Below, piece by piece: positions 44,075 through 57,500 of a stretch of DNA of 64,000 nucleotides; within the stretch, counting starts at the first letter, position 1, and the number at the start of each line of letters is the position of its first letter. Source of the DNA: Pisaster brevispinus (Eukaryota; Echinodermata; Asteroidea; Forcipulatida; Asteriidae); contig JAMKCF010000002.1 in NCBI GenBank assembly GCA_023634235.1, forward strand, positions 6,376,722 through 6,440,721. The letters are read 5' to 3'. A program made the translations under genes and the position numbers. The notes beneath the pieces are model-generated. The model saw only the letters and a list, made by a program, of their open reading frames with translations, was not told the DNA's origin and ran no database searches.

Positions 44075-45955
44075 CAGGGGCGGATCCAGGATTTTCCAAA
44101 GGGGGGGGGGTCGTGAAAATTTACCAAGCAACCAAAAGGTGAACGCAATTTGTGGTGCCTGCGAGCGCATAACGCGAAGCCTTAACAGTTGGTTCCGGGG
44201 CCCGCTTAAATGCATTTGACCACTTTTTATTTTAGCAGGATCAATATTTAAACATCATTTTCGAGTTGGGAGTCATTGATTTAGCCATCTTGAGTTATAC
44301 AATCAAAATACAGGCAGCAGTTAATATTTATTCAGGAACAACAAAAGTGTTGGGTGAGATTCTGCTGGATCCTCCTGATATGGTTCAGTATCTGGACTTC
44401 CATTACGCTCACAAGCACGCTTGACTCTGTAGTGCAATAAATTATAAAATTAATTAGACCAAAACAAAAATCGGCCAGGGGTTTCCCTACGGGTGGTTAA
44501 CCCTTTTAATCAAAATGATAACATCTTCATGGACTGATTTAGAAACTAAATCAATTCATAAATGTTTAATACGAATTCAATTTTATAAATCATAATATTA
44601 GGCTTAGGAATACTTTACAGGTCTCAGCCTAACCTTGGGTTCCTATGGCTATGATAAAGTTGAGTATTTAGGCTACTACAAAGAACTAGGAGTATTATTT
44701 GTTATTAAATCTAATAAGTAAAATATAGGCTCAATCTTTCTCACGATCAAGTTGTCTTCAGCGACAGCGCGACGAGCAACAATAACATTAATTTGCGACA
44801 AGGTGAGGATAGGCCTCCCCCAGCCCCCACCCTGTACAGGTGCACTAACTGAACAATTGATAATTACTAGTTTTATAGAAACACAAAGGATATATTTACC
44901 CTCGGAAAAATTTCCGTATCCTCATAATCCTGCCACCACTTGTTCACTCATTTTTACCCAAAGGAATATCTCATTTGAGTGAATAAGATACTATTTTATT
45001 TCATAACGAATGAAAAAGTGGTGCCTAGATACGGAAATTTTTCCTTACCCTCTTTCTTGAATATGAAAAAATCTGTGATTTTCTTAGCAGAGTGACTCCA
45101 TGATTACAGTCCGATGTCTTCCCTAATCTCTCATCAATACAGTTTCCGTAAAAGTTACGTTGTTGTGAGCGGGCGAGCGCGCGCGCGTGCTGACCTTTCA
45201 GACAGAAACTTCTTTGCACATTGTACACGTCACACACAGGTGGCATGTTCGACTCACGCTGCGGGTGAGTGATCTTCACCCCCGGACCCTGTCGATCAAT
45301 ATTTCGATACCAAGCGGATACTATGGACAGTTAAATGATATTTCGCTATCAAAAGAACATAGCATAAGTACTCATCAGCAAAGAAGTAAGAAATATAAAA
45401 TAGTTCCTCTCAAAAAAATGTCCGTGTCTTATAAAAAATGTGAAGTAAGATTAACTTCTGGATAAATGCTACAGTCCAACATCGCACTGTCGCCAGCTAT
45501 CTGCAGAGATCCCGGCGAAATTGAAAGGATTCGTGAGAAGAACAAATTGTTTGGTCGAAAGTAGGGGTATAGTTTCACCAATACTCTAGAATGACCAATC
45601 AAAATGAAGCTTACAACAGTAAAGTATTAAGTTAGCTTTTTTCGCGCCAGGCATGTGCAGGTGTTTCGCCCTTATGTTCAGTGTGTGAAACACGCTCTTC
45701 ACACACATAGATTCACGTGTCGTGTAATTCCTTATGAGACAATGTCTGTCAGTGAAAAAATTAGTGGTCCACAAAATGAAACAAAGTGTACGAGGAATGG
45801 ATTATTAGTAGCTTTAAAAAACAAATACCACGTAAGGCCTATGTCTTTAAGTTTGTCTCTCCCATATTTTTTCCCTTGAGTTTTTTGTTTTCCCCGTTTT
45901 CTTTTCAAGCCGGGGGGGGGGGCGTGCGCCCCCACACCCCCTGTATCCGCCGCTG
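44075..45955. mobile_element. Possible hAT-like nonautonomous element
   Basis: Left end CAGGGGCGGATCCAGG followed by an AAA-G11 tract; right end, inverted, CAGCGGCGGATACAGG followed by a G-rich tract. CAG(G/C)GGCGGAT(C/A)CAG ends are seen in many hAT-like repeats of invertebrates. The flanking 8-mers (TTAACCAA and ACCTATCT) do not match, so these could be ends of two different insertions. No transposase is readable inside. Confidence 0.45.
44898..45050. mobile_element. Palindromic MITE, ~153 bp
   Basis: Arms CGGAAAAATTTCCGTATC (44903) and GATACGGAAATTTTTCC (45028) are inverted copies, continued by CCACCACTTGTTCAC and GTGAAC/GAATGAAAAAGTGG-type pairing. The centre holds GGAATATCTCATTTGAGTG. 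It lies within the possible hAT-like element. Confidence 0.7.
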
Positions 45956-46059
45956 ACCTATCTAATGAATAATTCGTCGAAGTAGTCTTAACAAAATGTA
46001 TTTAGTAAAGAATAATCATTAACCCGTCCTCGTTTTTTTAAGGACTGTAAAGAGAGCCC

Positions 46060-46990
<931 letters not shown>

Positions 46991-48760
46991 TAATTCCATA
47001 AACATTTTTGGTTTACCAAAACCACAATAAATGACACTGATGTGAGCCATTCAACAGTTTGCAGAGAAGCTAAATTATCTTATTGTATGGGTGTACAACC
47101 ACCAGGTCACCCACAATAAACAGCTGTACACGAAAAAGCAAGCAGACAGTCGGTGATACTTGTATTTTTAAATGGTTGTACAGAGCAGATAAACACAAAG
47201 GCCTTGGTGGCAAAATCTACAAAATGCCCTGGGGAGTTATCTAAGCCTTATTGCTGTTTGGGTGCCAATTGATGATTCAGCGTGTCCACCCCCCCCCCCC
47301 CTCCACAACCCCGAATAAAAAGACTTCACAAAGTTGTTTGGCTTTGTTAGACACAACAAACACACAGCAATAAAACATGTTTCCAAACATTTAGACAAAA
47401 ACGAATTGAAATGCAAAAACAAAAATCATTACCCTTATTTGAAACCTTACCACACCAGTTTTTGTATTGCATTATCAAACAAATGTTGCATATTGTTAGT
47501 CAAACAAAGTTTCCACAGTTTCAGGGTTTGTCCAAAAATGAACTGCAAGAACAAAATCGTTATTACTACGCAACCTATAACTTAAGAATGCAAAAAAATT
47601 TCAAAGGTTTTCCAATTTGTTAGTTTTATTTTCTCTGATATGGAAAACTGTCAGTAAACTTCAATTGATCCTATCTCCATTCGACGCCCTTTGTACACAA
47701 TTATTCTGATCGCGCAATTTCTTGGAGTCAACCTCATTAAGCCAATGTTAATTTCCAACATGGAGGACGATGCCCAGGTGGCACAAATTTCCAATTAACA
47801 CCGTTGCAGAATACTGTAAAAAATTGTGCAGTCCGGAAAACACCTCGACTCTTGGCCGCAAATTTGGTTCGATGAATTTAAAGTAAAGTGTGCCCCAATA
47901 GTTCAGAAGTAAGAGACATTATTCGTACATGTTTGAGTTTTTAAAAGTGTACAATTAATAACAGAATGTTTAAATAGCAAATCATATCCGGCATAATACA
48001 AACACAAATGTATATGAAGCTTCATTTTCAAAGGATGACATTATTCTAGGAAAGTAAACGCAACTTCGTTCAAATGATGAAAACCTATGGAATGTACACT
48101 TGTTACTTGCAACTTTAAACATTAATTTTAGCTTCCATTGTGACTTACCCATTTCGATAATGAAAACTCAGAGACAAATTATTTATGATGCGCCATGTTA
48201 ATAAAAAATGAAAATTACATTTTCAAAATGTTTATGTCGCTTTGCAGAGCATAGTAAACTGGGAAAAAAAATCATAATTTAAAAGAAAGATAAAAACAAC
48301 ACAAATTCAAATCAACTAAATTTACTTTGCCTTCATAAATGCTTGTTAATTGAGCCGACAAGCAATTCTGCTCGCATTCGTATTTCTTTATTTATAGGTT
48401 TTGATGAAGAAAAAATAACCGTCAATCTGATTAATATTCATGAGTACGCAGCCGTTGATGCGCAGATTAGCGAGTGAAGAAGAAAGCCAAACGTGAAGTG
48501 CCACCACTGGCTTAAACGTAACACTGCCCGTGTTTGTGTGGTATTGGAAACATCCAGACGGCATCGGAACAGCTTTTTATCAAACTCGAAACCTCAAAGG
48601 ACTTCTGGACGATAAACTCGCAGCTTTTCGCCTCTAAGACAGCATTCTTGAAACACTGAGGAAGCAAAGCTATTGCCATCACAAACTCGGTAACTGATTG
48701 GCTAGAAATCACTGCAAACTGTTGTCTAAATGTCTCTGACTTGTAGTAAACTTAAAAAAT
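46991..48760. other. Intergenic, upstream of lectin gene
   Basis: C12 tract near 47289. No gene recognised; short ORFs only. The right end is the proximal upstream region of the lectin/PAN gene. Confidence 0.4.
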
Positions 48761-48761
48761 A

Positions 48762-48769
48762 TATATAAA
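48762..48769 (+). promoter_or_regulatory. TATA box of the lectin/PAN gene
   Basis: TATATAAA about 210 bp before the preferred ATG at 48975. Transcription would begin near 48795 and give a 5' leader of about 180 nt with no visible intron. Confidence 0.5.
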
Positions 48770-48974
48770 ATTGAGCATTGTTGAGGATTCACGAAGTGAG
48801 TTTAGAAAGAAACAGGGAGCGTTTCGTTTTACTTGCATAGTTTTCCAATCTGGACTAGAGTGTACAGCCGTAAAAAAGTAACATTGACGAAAGTGCAACA
48901 TTTTTAAAACATAACAAGGCTTTCGTTAAATCGACATGGATATCCATATATATATTGCAGTAAAACGTCAAGCA

Positions 48975-49655
48975 ATGACGCATGTTTTTACTATAATATT
49001 ATGCATGATGCTGGCAAAAGTAACGGCTTCTCAAACTGAAAGTTTCTGCCCGGCAGGATGGCTACTATGGGAAAAGTCTTGCTACAAAAGTTTATACCCT
49101 CTTATCAGTAACTGGCAAGATGCTTTTAAAAGCTGTCAGGATCTCGGGGCAAATCTTGGCACACCTAACTCAAGAAAAGAATATGATTTCATGTGGGGTA
49201 CTTTTTGGTCGTCGACGTCTGAAGGGGTATGGATTGGCTGTACGGATGAAGATGGCGATAAGGTATGGAAATGTAACGGAGACACCCAGGTAAAGTACCG
49301 TGCCAGGTGGTATAGTGCAAACAGAGAAAATGAAACATGTGCCGTCATGAGCACTTTGTATCCTAGCTGGAAAAGCTGGAAGTGCAACGCGGAGAAGCAC
49401 ATGACATGTGAACGCCCAGTACAAACATTGACAAAGACCGTGACTTGCTCGATCGTCGCTACCGATCACTGTCTGTTCGACCACATCTTCAAGACTATCA
49501 CCGTGCGGGGAAGATTGCCGTGTTGTTTGGCTTGCCACAATGACCATCGTTGCCGCTCATTTAACTTGAGAGGAAACCAATGTGAGCTGATAGATAGTAC
49601 CGATGCTGAGGATCATTTGAGTGAAGCAGTGAGCTGCAACTACTACACACTGTGA
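48975..49655 (+). CDS. Secreted C-type lectin-like protein with C-terminal PAN/apple domain
   Basis: An intronless frame of 226 codons from the preferred ATG at 48975; an in-frame ATG at 48936 would add 13 residues. The inner start is preferred because it opens directly into a signal peptide (MTHVFTIILCMMLAKVTAS). Residues below use the long form. A C-type lectin fold spans 38-160: CPAGWLLWEKSCY at the start, a W..A...C block, IGCTDEDG, and the final C-x-x-M-T-C pair. The usual sugar and calcium motifs (EPN/QPD and WND) are not present; SWKCN stands where WND would be. A PAN/apple-type domain with at least six cysteines follows (171-239: CSIVATDHC, CCLACHNDHRC, QCEL). Secreted recognition or adhesion protein; ligand unknown. 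Confidence 0.9.
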   Translation: MTHVFTIILCMMLAKVTASQTESFCPAGWLLWEKSCYKSLYPLISNWQDAFKSCQDLGANLGTPNSRKEYDFMWGTFWSSTSEGVWIGCTDEDGDKVWKCNGDTQVKYRARWYSANRENETCAVMSTLYPSWKSWKCNAEKHMTCERPVQTLTKTVTCSIVATDHCLFDHIFKTITVRGRLPCCLACHNDHRCRSFNLRGNQCELIDSTDAEDHLSEAVSCNYYTL

Positions 49656-49870
49656 ACTGTTTAACAACTGCCGAAATGCAGGCTGATAAGGAATGACGGT
49701 AAAGTTTTAGTTTAAAACAAACTGAAACATGAGAATTCAGTCTTAATTCAGTAAAAAAAAATGTGGGGAGAGCAGAAGACGAACACAAGCCATAGATAAA
49801 GACAATGGTTCAATAGCACTAAGTATTACTGTGGTTAAAGATCTATGAAAGTCGTACAAGTTGTCATGTT

Positions 49871-49876
49871 AATAAA
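49871..49876 (+). promoter_or_regulatory. Poly(A) signal of lectin/PAN gene
   Basis: AATAAA about 215 nt after the stop codon, followed by T/G-rich sequence. Confidence 0.6.
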
Positions 49877-52800
49877 AATATGTATTTGTTAAAAGTTAGC
49901 CATTGGTTGTTGTCGTTCCGCTCCAAGATCACATTCAGGATCATTGTGTCCTCTCTAACAGCAAGAAAATGGGGAACTTTTGGCTCAAACTTTACGTCAA
50001 GTCGCTGCTGCACATCAACAAAGGACGATTAATGTTTAAGGAAGTTTAAGTTTTTTGCGAGATGATGTGTTCTTGTAGTAGCTTTATTGTAATAATGGTT
50101 CTAAATCACATTGTATAGCGGTATGTTTCGTGCTTTATAGACACCTCGACATAACTATTTGTAACGTCACGCGTGCCGGGTACATATTGCATGAGAGACG
50201 GAATGAGTTCACATTTTTCATCAAGAAGAAAACAATAAATATACATACAAAAACATTACACCAAAAACCGGTAATCTCATGATTGACTAAGACGCTTGAT
50301 GCGTCCAACCTTTGCACCAATTATACTGTACGGATTACATGTGGACCTTTAATGTTCTCGGGCCAAAGAATAATTAAGTTTTTTGCACAATTTCTCTACA
50401 AACTTAAGTTTGTGTATGCGTGAGCTCTGAACTTTCTTTTCTCCGTTTGGTGCTCGGCTGAGAGAGAAAGCACGCCACTATCTGACTTCGTAGTTTCACA
50501 GATGAATTGTATTCATAACTTATGCAAGCACAAATTAGTTAGTGGCCTGACGTTTCTCGAAGGCTAACTCATGTAGGGAAAATGCTTAAGCTTTGCTCAT
50601 AATTAGCTTAATAAATTAGAAGGGTGAGCTTTCAAGAAACTCGGAGTGAGTGCTGTGTCATTGTTAAAGTTCGTTTGTTAGCAAACATGTTTTACTCCGC
50701 CATCTTATTGTTCTTTTTATTTTTCCTCAAAACCCATAATATGTTCTTATTGGAAAAAAAGCCAAATTGACTGGTAAGGGCCTTGTCTGGTATGGGGATT
50801 CATTGATCCGTAAATCGACACCAATACAACCAGACTTGTCTAATTCCATAAGGGCAATATTATATATCCCAGCTGATATTGTAAATGAGTTAGGCCCTCG
50901 CTCAATGACAAGGCAACCACTCATAATGTTAAGCATTGCATGCATGCAAATTATTGTATTTCAACCCAGTACCACAAACGTCGGCAGAACCGCACTGCTT
51001 GCATTAAAGAGGCACAATAACAAAGTGTTTTCTTCCGATCATGTGGTGTGTTGTTATTTGTTATTGAGGGTGTTCCCTGGGTTGTAGGGGACCTCTATCC
51101 ATTTAGGTGTAACCACACAAGGCAATACTAAACAATGGGCAAACCACACAATGACTTTCAGCCCTCCAATCACAGTTCTCCTTAAAAAAAACACACACAG
51201 ACAAAAACGATCGGATCGGTGACTGACTCTACAGTGAAACCTCTGAATCCTTTAAAATAGACCATCATGTCTCACACTCTTCAGTCTCCTGACGATGACT
51301 AGAGCAAGCTTGTCAACATGTTGAGACCAATAACTGACTCTGCAGCAGTGAAGTTAATAACGAGAGGTCCACTCGATCCACTAGAAGGTATAGTAGTCCC
51401 TGCCAATGTCCTACTTTCCGCCCAGGTAATGGTTAATGAGCATCACAGTTGTAGTCTTCCGAATTTCTGAAATCGACTCCACGGCAGTAGAATAAAGCAA
51501 GACCTAAATCACAAAGATCAGGTCTACACAGCAAAAACAAAATATACACATGTTGTTACCGCAAATCAAATATACTTTGACACCTCATAATTATTCACAT
51601 TGAGACTGTTGGGAACTCTGCAAAGTATAGCTGGCTTATATTTTCTTAAAATAGACCCGGTAGGGTGTTCGTTTTCGATATTTTGAGACCGATGTTGTTA
51701 TTAGTGTTGTGTTGTATTTTTTTTTTCGTGTTTTCTCTCTGTTTTTTTTTGTTTTCTCTTTAAGATTAAAGCTACCGGTATACTTGCTGATTGTCCAAGC
51801 ATATAGTTTCAAACCCATTAATGAAAAGCGATGGGCTAATAAACACAAACATGATTGTCAACCATGGATAACACAGACCCACGGATGCAAAGAGAGTATT
51901 TACTTCTACCTGGCTGAAGACATTGTATTGTGCGCTACCAACAAGCAATAGCAATCATAACATCAATGATGGTAAACAAGTCTCGCGATGTGTGCTATCC
52001 AAAGCAATTCCATACTTCCATGTAATAATACACGAGATAAAATTGAACGAGACAATCAGGTTTTCAAACCAATCGGTATTGAGGCTAGTTCTAAGGGGGA
52101 GGCATCCGATAGCGAACGATAATTACTTTCTTTTGGAGGCAACAGCCAAATCAACTCAATTCTACCAGATATGGCAAATTCATGCTGGTTGGGCTGTGTG
52201 ATAATAAGTACTTTGTGTTTTTACTCATTACGAGATTGGAAATTGTAATTGCAAAATCAGCAAGATGGAAGTTTTTTGATAAAAAAAACCCAGTTTCGTG
52301 GTGAAGGTTGTTAGTTGTTGTAGGTTACAGGAATCGTAGGACATGTCACAATCTTCAACAACTTGTTTATTTCAAGACACTCAAAGTTGAGATAAAAACA
52401 AGGCTGAGGTCATCAAACCAAAACCTTTGAAATCAAGCCCATTATATGAATATAATAATTTGTGGAGTGACTTACATGTGCCCAACCCCCTTAACAAACA
52501 GATCAATGTATTTCACACTAACAAACTGTCACTTTTAAGGTTGCTGTTCTGTTCTGGAAAGGTTAGGAATGGGTAGAGAAGGATAATCCTTCAGGCGTGC
52601 TTGTAATGTTTTTACTAGTTTGCCTATATAAGTTTGTGTCACTTCGTGACGTCAGTGGTGATACTTTGTGTTGAATTTGTTAACTTCTAAATAGTTGAAC
52701 AGAGCGAAAAACAAACGAAATAATGTTTCAGCTCTAGTTTGTTTCAAACGGATATTCAATATTTTTAACAACGTTTGATGATCGACGAGGAACCAAGAAT

Positions 52801-54240
52801 GCAAGGGCACGTAAATGACACGCCAGTGCCTTAGATGATACAGAGCCTGGAACTTAGCATACATAGTAGGCCTTATCCTTTGAAAAATATGTAGAGATTT
52901 AAAATAGCAATTTCAGCCATTATGAGACACTTGGACGGTGCGTGTCATTCTATTAAAACATTTGTAATGGCCCTATAAACACAATTTTTTCTCGTGCACC
53001 CTTAATGTGTGCAAAATTAGTTGTTTGTATCACTTTAAAAAAAGGAATATCCCAAAGTTGTATGCCAAACATGTATTAAGACCCTCCTAGTGCACCCTAG
53101 TCCCCAATGTTGACGGTTTTAAAGTGGAAGAACTAAAGATTAAGTTCTTCACAAAAAAAGGAACAACAAAACCCGGATAAACCGTTCATGACGCCCCCAA
53201 CGGCAACCCAAGTAATACAGATCAACAGCAATTTATGATCAAACTAGTTTATTTTGTTTCATTGATCAAGTTGTGTTGTTGCTGGTCAAATAAAAAATGA
53301 AGGAAGTATAAAAAGACAGATTTTGACCAAATTGTTGCAACACTCCTCAATTTTATTATTATTAAATTGTTTTTAATACAATAAAAAAAAATCATATCCA
53401 AGTAATTATAACTGTTTTGTTAGTTTTTTTTCACCACATATTGTAAACATCAAGTGAAATGCACAGTTGTGGCAAGTTCAAAAAAAGGCTGTAATAATGT
53501 ATCACTTTTTAATGTTTTGTTGTGTTATGTTTTGTTTGTTTTTATTGTTGCGTTATTATACTGTTATATATTGTTACCTGTCCTTCTTATTTTCCATTTT
53601 CAAGCTTAATTCAAACAGCCACATGCTTAGGCATTAACTCGTGTCACTCTTTTTTTGTAATAACATTTAACGTTTCGTTGTTGAAAAATTTTAAACAAGT
53701 TCGTATCTTAAGGTCTTACCTCAATATTGACCCGACTTCAGGTTGAATTTGTTAATTTTCTTCCCGAATGTAAACAAACTACATGTAAGTACAGTGGTTT
53801 TCAATGTAACCGTTGTATTAATAGCTCTGACAAACGAATAATCATCTTAGTTTATCTGATCACCAGGAACACGTGTCGATTTTTTTTCTCAATCTATCAA
53901 AATGTAAACAAGGTCACTCGGGCTTGTTTTGGCGGTCATTTTGAATCACACGTCGTGAAGTTAGAGTAGATCTCCCACAACGCCAACAGTGATGCATACT
54001 TTTAATGCGCAACATCCGGTAAAATCTGAAGTCACTCACAGAAAAAAAATTATTCACTGTCTCTAGTTCTTGGGCAATGGGATAATTTTGCCAATTTCTG
54101 TTCCGGAAACCTATCTTCAGAGACTGACCCGAGATCAATTAAGCAGAGTGCCCCAACTGCTTGCCTGAGACAGATTCCTGGAGAATATTGAGCAACCGCT
54201 AAGGAAAACTTGGATGCGAGTTATCGCCAGGAAACATTAA
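49877..54240. other. Gene-poor DNA between lectin and TRPM
   Basis: Holds a degenerate hammerhead-like motif (51284-51328) and scattered coding-like frames (50767-51087 and 51783-52201, plus) that look like decayed element sequence but match no family I can name. No intact gene seen. Confidence 0.35.
51284..51328 (+). ncRNA. Degenerate Penelope-type hammerhead ribozyme motif
   Basis: CTCCTGACGATGACTAGAGC then AAGCTTGTC, AACATGTTG and AGACC follow the layout of the hammerhead motif found in Penelope-like elements: CUGANGA, a stem made by GACTAG/GCTtGTC around an AGCAA loop, then GAAAC. The second core box is damaged (CAACATG instead of CGAAACG), so it should not cleave. It marks an old Penelope terminal region. 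Confidence 0.4.
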
Positions 54241-54249
54241 TAAACGTGG

Positions 54250-54402
54250 CTAGTTTTGCAACCGTTCTGTGACTCCGCATTACAGAGGCGTCCGGGAAGA
54301 CGTCATGTCTATTTCCATGCTTTGATCTGTAAAATAATTCGTCCTGTTGGGACATGTCAAATTTCTGCAAAGAAACTACAGGTCCGTTTTCGAGGACATC
54401 AG
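54250..54402 (+). other. Probable 5' noncoding exon of TRPM gene
   Basis: The sequence ends in a strong donor GGACATCAG|gtaaag (54402/54403). A 135 bp intron ends with 'gtgattgcag' at 54537, just before the first coding exon. The upstream limit is a guess. Confidence 0.35.
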
Positions 54403-54594
54403 GTAAAGTTGGTGTATCACAACTGGATGGGAGTCAATTAGAGATAGCAACAGCAAATCTGGATTCACCTTTCAGGCTGGGATTCGATAGCTTCACTTTT
54501 GCAATGGTGTTCTATCTATGTACTTATGTGATTGCAGGTTTGTGAGTTTGAGTGACTTTATTATTGTCGTGAAGTTTTTGAAGAAACCTGTAGC

Positions 54595-57500
54595 ATGTCT
54601 TCAGCGACAGGCGGTTACCGGACAGAGAGGGCGATCAGCATACAAGAAGAGTTTAAGGTAAAACATGACCAGGAAAAAACGACGACATGTGTTACCTGTG
54701 TACAAAACGATGTTGGGACAGAAATTCCTTTCTAACCCATCGAACGCAGACAAAATATTCGTATTTATTTTATTTTTTTTTCGTTTTTTGATTTTTGTCT
54801 TGTTGTATTGTTTTCTTTTTTTGTTTGACATGAACAGTATAATACACTTGTAAAGACAACCTATTTTTACAAAACGTCTTCTTCCATTAGACTGAAGTTG
54901 ATTATTTAAGAATTTGCCATATGTCGTTTGCATTCCTTATGTATTCTCTAACTTTGCAATTTGTAACACAAGCTTACACAATATTCGATATGCAAGCAAC
55001 GATGAGCTGTTTGGACGTGACGGACTATCGGTGGCATTCACAACAATTTAGTCACAAAGTCAAGTATAGGTATCTAGCAGGATACAAAGGTTAATTTGTA
55101 AATGCTTTTGTTCCGGTGCAAGGCATGCGTGTCGCATTAAGCTAATTGCTAAGTCCTTTGTAACGCCACGGTTTTACACAGCGTTTCGATGTCCTCTATA
55201 ATCGGGCTAACATTTAAAACAGAAACATAGACGAAGTGACCAAAAAAATAAATAAATATGGAAATAGAAATATGACAATCTCAAAAACGTTGGTTTAAAC
55301 GTGCATAGCATGTACTTTCTTCTTAAGTAGAGAGTGACAAACTGTTTTAAGGGTCTTTGGAAAGTTATAAAGTAAAAACAAGTATGGCATAACATTACAA
55401 TAAAGCAGATTGATTTTGATAACATATTGATACATTCATTGTAATTGTACACAAGTTGTGTAAAAAAAAAGTTTTTGAGGCAGCGGGTGAACCTGCTAAC
55501 AGTTAGGTAAACTTTTACCAGTTCGTTGCACGGTAAAAACTTACACAACAAAGACTTACAAACTTACTTCGTTTAGGAGTAAACATACTTACCTAAATTT
55601 TAAGTACACGCTAGCTATGTAAAATCTTACACATTGATTGTGTAAACCTTATCCTTTATTACATGTAAAACTATTCCGCGTTACCCTTTTTATGGGTAAA
55701 TACTTTACCTTATAGCTGTATAATTATTATTATTTTGCTGTTTATTTAGGTAAAATGTTTACTTGGATTGTGTGTATTCGTACAAAATTACATATTTCGA
55801 CCGGTAATTTGTACCTTTTCGGTCTAAACGTTTGAAAAAAAAATCTTATAGCTATAGTGTAAAAAATGGGGGGGGGGGTCAGCCCGGCAGACAAGGTAAA
55901 CAATCTCTTCTGGAAAGAGGTGCTGGCTCTGAAAAGAGCCGGTTGGTTTAATCAGACCTTTTTCGACGGTTTAAATTGCCCCAGTGCTGAAGCCTTCGTG
56001 TTGAAAGTCTTTGCAGCTAGTACGCCATGGTTTTCCTGGATGAGGCCTTTCCCTCTTTGACAGACTGTTGTTCCACGACGACCATAAAGCCAAATTCCCC
56101 CTTGCAACTTTGAACACACGAACTCCAAGCATCAAAACCCTGCAGCACCAGTGTTTTGTCCACCCCCGTCCATCTTGGACTGTTATGTGTGCCTGCGACT
56201 TGCTTACTCTGTGCTTATACATGCACGAGTGTATTAAGTTTGCATTATGAGAAAATGTTTTCACGTGGACCAGTTTACTTCAATGTCGGTTACTTTTTAC
56301 CACTTACTTGTAAAACTTACAACTTACATGTAAAGTTTATAAAACATAAAGTAAACAGTATGTTTTTCTTTTTGAATATGTATTTATTTTTTTACATAAC
56401 AATTTAGTATATTTTTTCCTGGCTTTTTACTTCAATTAGGTAATTTCTTACACAACTTTCTTTACATTACTTTGTTTTACCTTTTGTTTCGAGTGTGTAC
56501 CCGTTAGTGGTAATATTCTTTTTCTGATTTGAAGAGAATTAAGCAGTGACCTCAAGTTTTAAAGGTGAGCTGTGGTATAGGCTCATGAAGAATGTTTCAA
56601 AACCCTTTCCTTACATTGTTTGTGTTGTTTAGGCTCTGACCGTTTACGAAAAGATTAAGGAGACTTTCAAGAAAGTGGATTGCATTCGATTTGTGCCGCA
56701 TCGAGAGAAACCCCAAGCCTTGTAAGTTTCTAAGAATGCTGATTGATTTTAACAATTGCTACACAGACAACATGCTGGCTAACTCTGAGTCATATCCTGA
56801 CCCGCAACATCACAAAACCTTGCCCTTTTCTGGTCACCGAAAGATGGCATTTAACCCCAACATGTTGCCATGACCCGGCTTCAAGAAATGGTTGAAAAAG
56901 ATTGTACGTGATCTGTTCATTTTGATCCAAAACGCTCCGATTTATTTATACTGCCTTTGTATGTGTGCTACTTGTTGTTGTTGTTGTTTAGTGTGTGTCT
57001 GTTTTTTGTTTTGTCTGTCTGTCTAATTGTTTGTTTGTGTGTTTGTTTATTTGTTCAGGGGGTGTTTGTTTGTTTGTTTGTTCGTTTGTGTGTTTATCTT
57101 TCTGTTTGTTTGTCTGTTGGGGTGTTTGTTGAACTGTCCTTTTTATATTTGTTTGTTTGTTTTTCAGGTTCGTCTGTCTGTCTAATTATGTGTTTGTTTG
57201 TTGAGATTAGGGTTAGTTTGTTGTTATAATGTATGTTTGTCAGTCTGTTTGTTTGGTTTTGTGTTAGTTTGTTGGAGTGATTGTTTGTTTGTATGTATGT
57301 ATAATTGTTGTTTTGTTTTGTTTTGTTTTTTGCTTGTTCGTACATCTGTCTATTTTTTTGTTTGTGTATGTTTTTGTTTGTTGGGGTGTTGGGGGTTTGT
57401 TTGTTTTGTTTTGTGTTTTGTTTTTCCTTCTTTACAATGTTTCTTATGTTCCATTGTAGCTGCCAATGTGGCCTTTTGAGGGATTACCACGTACCGGAGT

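Noticed and set aside
44075..45955. Confident call of a complete hAT transposon
   Set aside because: Ends look hAT-like, but the flanking 8-mers do not match and no transposase is readable, so it is kept only at low confidence.
57198..57479. 93-codon Cys/Phe/Val-rich ORF in TRPM intron 2
   Set aside because: Produced by TTTG/TGT-rich simple sequence; no membrane-protein family and it runs into a TRPM exon in another phase.
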